Assembly: GCF_029688865.1 (NCBI RefSeq)
Contig: NZ_JARUKV010000015.1
Coordinates: forward strand, 1 to 64,000
Reading direction: 5' to 3'
From: Natronococcus sp. A-GB7
GTDB taxonomy: Archaea > Halobacteriota > Halobacteria > Halobacteriales > Natrialbaceae
DNA length: 64,000 nt
The translations under genes were made by a program, and so were the position numbers. This document shows, piece after piece, positions 63,050-64,000 of this stretch. A model generated the notes under the pieces. The model was not told the origin of the DNA and ran no database searches. It saw only the letters and a program-made list of their open reading frames with translations. Every line of letters begins with the position of its first letter. Within the stretch, counting starts at the first letter, position 1.

Positions 63050-64000
63050 ATGAGCGGAGAGGAAGCTCCCGACGCGGACGGGTCGGACGACGCAGGCGTC
63101 GTCCGACGGGATCGCTTCAGCGGCGGCCCCGCCCGGAGCTTCCTCTCCTCGCTTGCGGCCGACGAACGGATCTTCGAGGCCGACCTCGAGGTCGACCGCG
63201 CCCACGCCCTCATGCTCGCCGAGCAGGGAATCGTCGACGACGATACCGCCGGGGAGATCCTGACGGCGCTGGACGCGATCGAGGTCGACGGCCACGACTC
63301 CCTGCCCGACGGCGAGGACGTCCACGAGGCCATCGAGACTGCGGTCATCGAACGGATCGGCGAGGACGGCGGGAAGATGCATACCGCCCGCTCGCGCAAC
63401 GACGAGGTCGCGACCTGCATCCGCTATCGCCTGCGCGAGGACGTCCTCGAGGCGATCGAGACGACGCTCGCGCTTCGCGAAGCGCTGCTCGACGTCGCCG
63501 ACGAGGGCCGGGAGACGATCATGCCCGGCTACACGCACCTCCAGCCGGCCCAGCCGACGACCGTCGCTCACTGGGTGCTGTCCTACGAGGGGGCGGTCCG
63601 TCGCGACACCGAACGCCTGCTCGACGCCTACGGACGGATCAACGAGTCGCCACTGGGCGGTGCGGCGTTCGCGGGCACGACGTTCGATATCGACCGCGAG
63701 CGCACGGCCGACCTACTGGGCTTCAATGGAATCGTCGAGAACTCGATGGACGCCTCCTCGAGTCGGGACTTCCTGCTCGAGACGACCCAGGCGCTGTCGA
63801 CCCACGCGACGACGCTGTCGGGGCTCGCCGAGGACCTGATCGTCTTCGCGAACCGCGGGTTCGTCGACCTCGCGGACGACTACTCGTCGACGTCGTCGAT
63901 CATGCCCCAGAAGAAGAATCCCGACACGCTCGAGCTCGTCCGCGCGGTCGCGGGCGACGCTGCGGGCGGTGTTCAGGGGCTGACGACGACGCTGAAGGGG
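63050..64000 (+). CDS. argH: Argininosuccinate lyase, cut by window edge
   Basis: The first 317 codons of argH, which splits argininosuccinate to arginine and fumarate. ATG 63050 lies one base after the argG stop. Domain 1 RDRFSGGPARSFLSSLAADE; conserved C1 MHTARSRNDEVATCIRYRL; C2 MPGYTHLQPAQPTTVAHWVL; and the signature SSIMPQKKNPDTLEL near 283-296. The frame stays open to the last base of the window, so the C-terminal part is missing. It is not a broken gene. Confidence 0.96.
   Translation, partial: MSGEEAPDADGSDDAGVVRRDRFSGGPARSFLSSLAADERIFEADLEVDRAHALMLAEQGIVDDDTAGEILTALDAIEVDGHDSLPDGEDVHEAIETAVIERIGEDGGKMHTARSRNDEVATCIRYRLREDVLEAIETTLALREALLDVADEGRETIMPGYTHLQPAQPTTVAHWVLSYEGAVRRDTERLLDAYGRINESPLGGAAFAGTTFDIDRERTADLLGFNGIVENSMDASSSRDFLLETTQALSTHATTLSGLAEDLIVFANRGFVDLADDYSSTSSIMPQKKNPDTLELVRAVAGDAAGGVQGLTTTLKG

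Overview
The window is a 64-kb piece of a haloarchaeal chromosome. The proteins are strongly acidic, the DNA is GC-rich, TATA/BRE promoters sit about 27-35 bases before many start codons (many genes look leaderless), and the gene set is archaeal: RadA, NMD3, a group II chaperonin, aIF6, L39e/L31e, SRP54/FtsY, an XPD-like helicase, Tat lipoproteins, HTH-bat and DUF-type haloarchaeal regulators. A member of the Natrialbales is my guess; the sequence gives no species.

Layout. 1-2.5 kb is a lower-GC accessory patch: a Bat-type regulator, a small winged-helix gene broken by an extra C, and a complete 979-bp IS5-family element with a perfect 9-bp target duplication but a stop codon inside its transposase. 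2.5-16.5 kb is ordinary core: a tiny membrane protein, taw2 and nmd3, two PQQ-type beta-propeller proteins, htpX-pspAB, radA, sufU, an HD hydrolase, small hypotheticals and a divergent thermosome subunit with a His-rich tail. 16.6-24.2 kb holds formamidase, a hydrolase, sufS, a TPR/DUF424 pair, a CoA-disulfide-reductase-like flavoenzyme and thpR. 24.3-29.3 kb is the translation/secretion block rpl39e-rpl31e-eif6, pfdA-ftsY. 29.4-44.1 kb is mostly metabolic: a siroheme nitrite/sulfite reductase overlapping an F420-dehydrogenase-like ferredoxin protein, thiE-thiM, rubrerythrin, two divergent rhodaneses, a sensor kinase, and the decayed remains of a dihydrolipoamide-dehydrogenase-like gene. 44.3-48.6 kb holds srp54, lipoproteins and the UPF0200/UPF0201 pair. 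48.8-49.0 kb holds tRNA-Arg(TCT) followed by two truncated tRNA tails. 49.3-61.5 kb holds a C45 peptidase, gshA, a cupredoxin-like lipoprotein, uspA, an M29 aminopeptidase, threonine aldolase, an XPD-like helicase and a membrane-anchored winged-helix protein. The window ends with argG-argH; argH runs off the edge.

How genes work together. sufS and sufU supply sulfur for Fe-S clusters used by the siroheme reductase pair, the ferredoxin-type protein and the XPD helicase. gshA (gamma-glutamylcysteine) and the disulfide reductase fit haloarchaeal thiol homeostasis. nmd3, taw2, eif6, rpl39e and rpl31e serve ribosome and tRNA maturation; pfdA, the thermosome subunit, ftsY and srp54 serve folding and export.

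The points most worth following are the split F420/siroheme reductase, the arginine-codon-rich 28-codon ORF with a hairpin before argG, the tRNA-tail remnants, the in-frame repeat expansion inside the ferredoxin-type protein, and the fresh decay (frameshift, nonsense codon, IS) at the left end. I saw no CRISPR array, rRNA, prophage or obvious new defence system.
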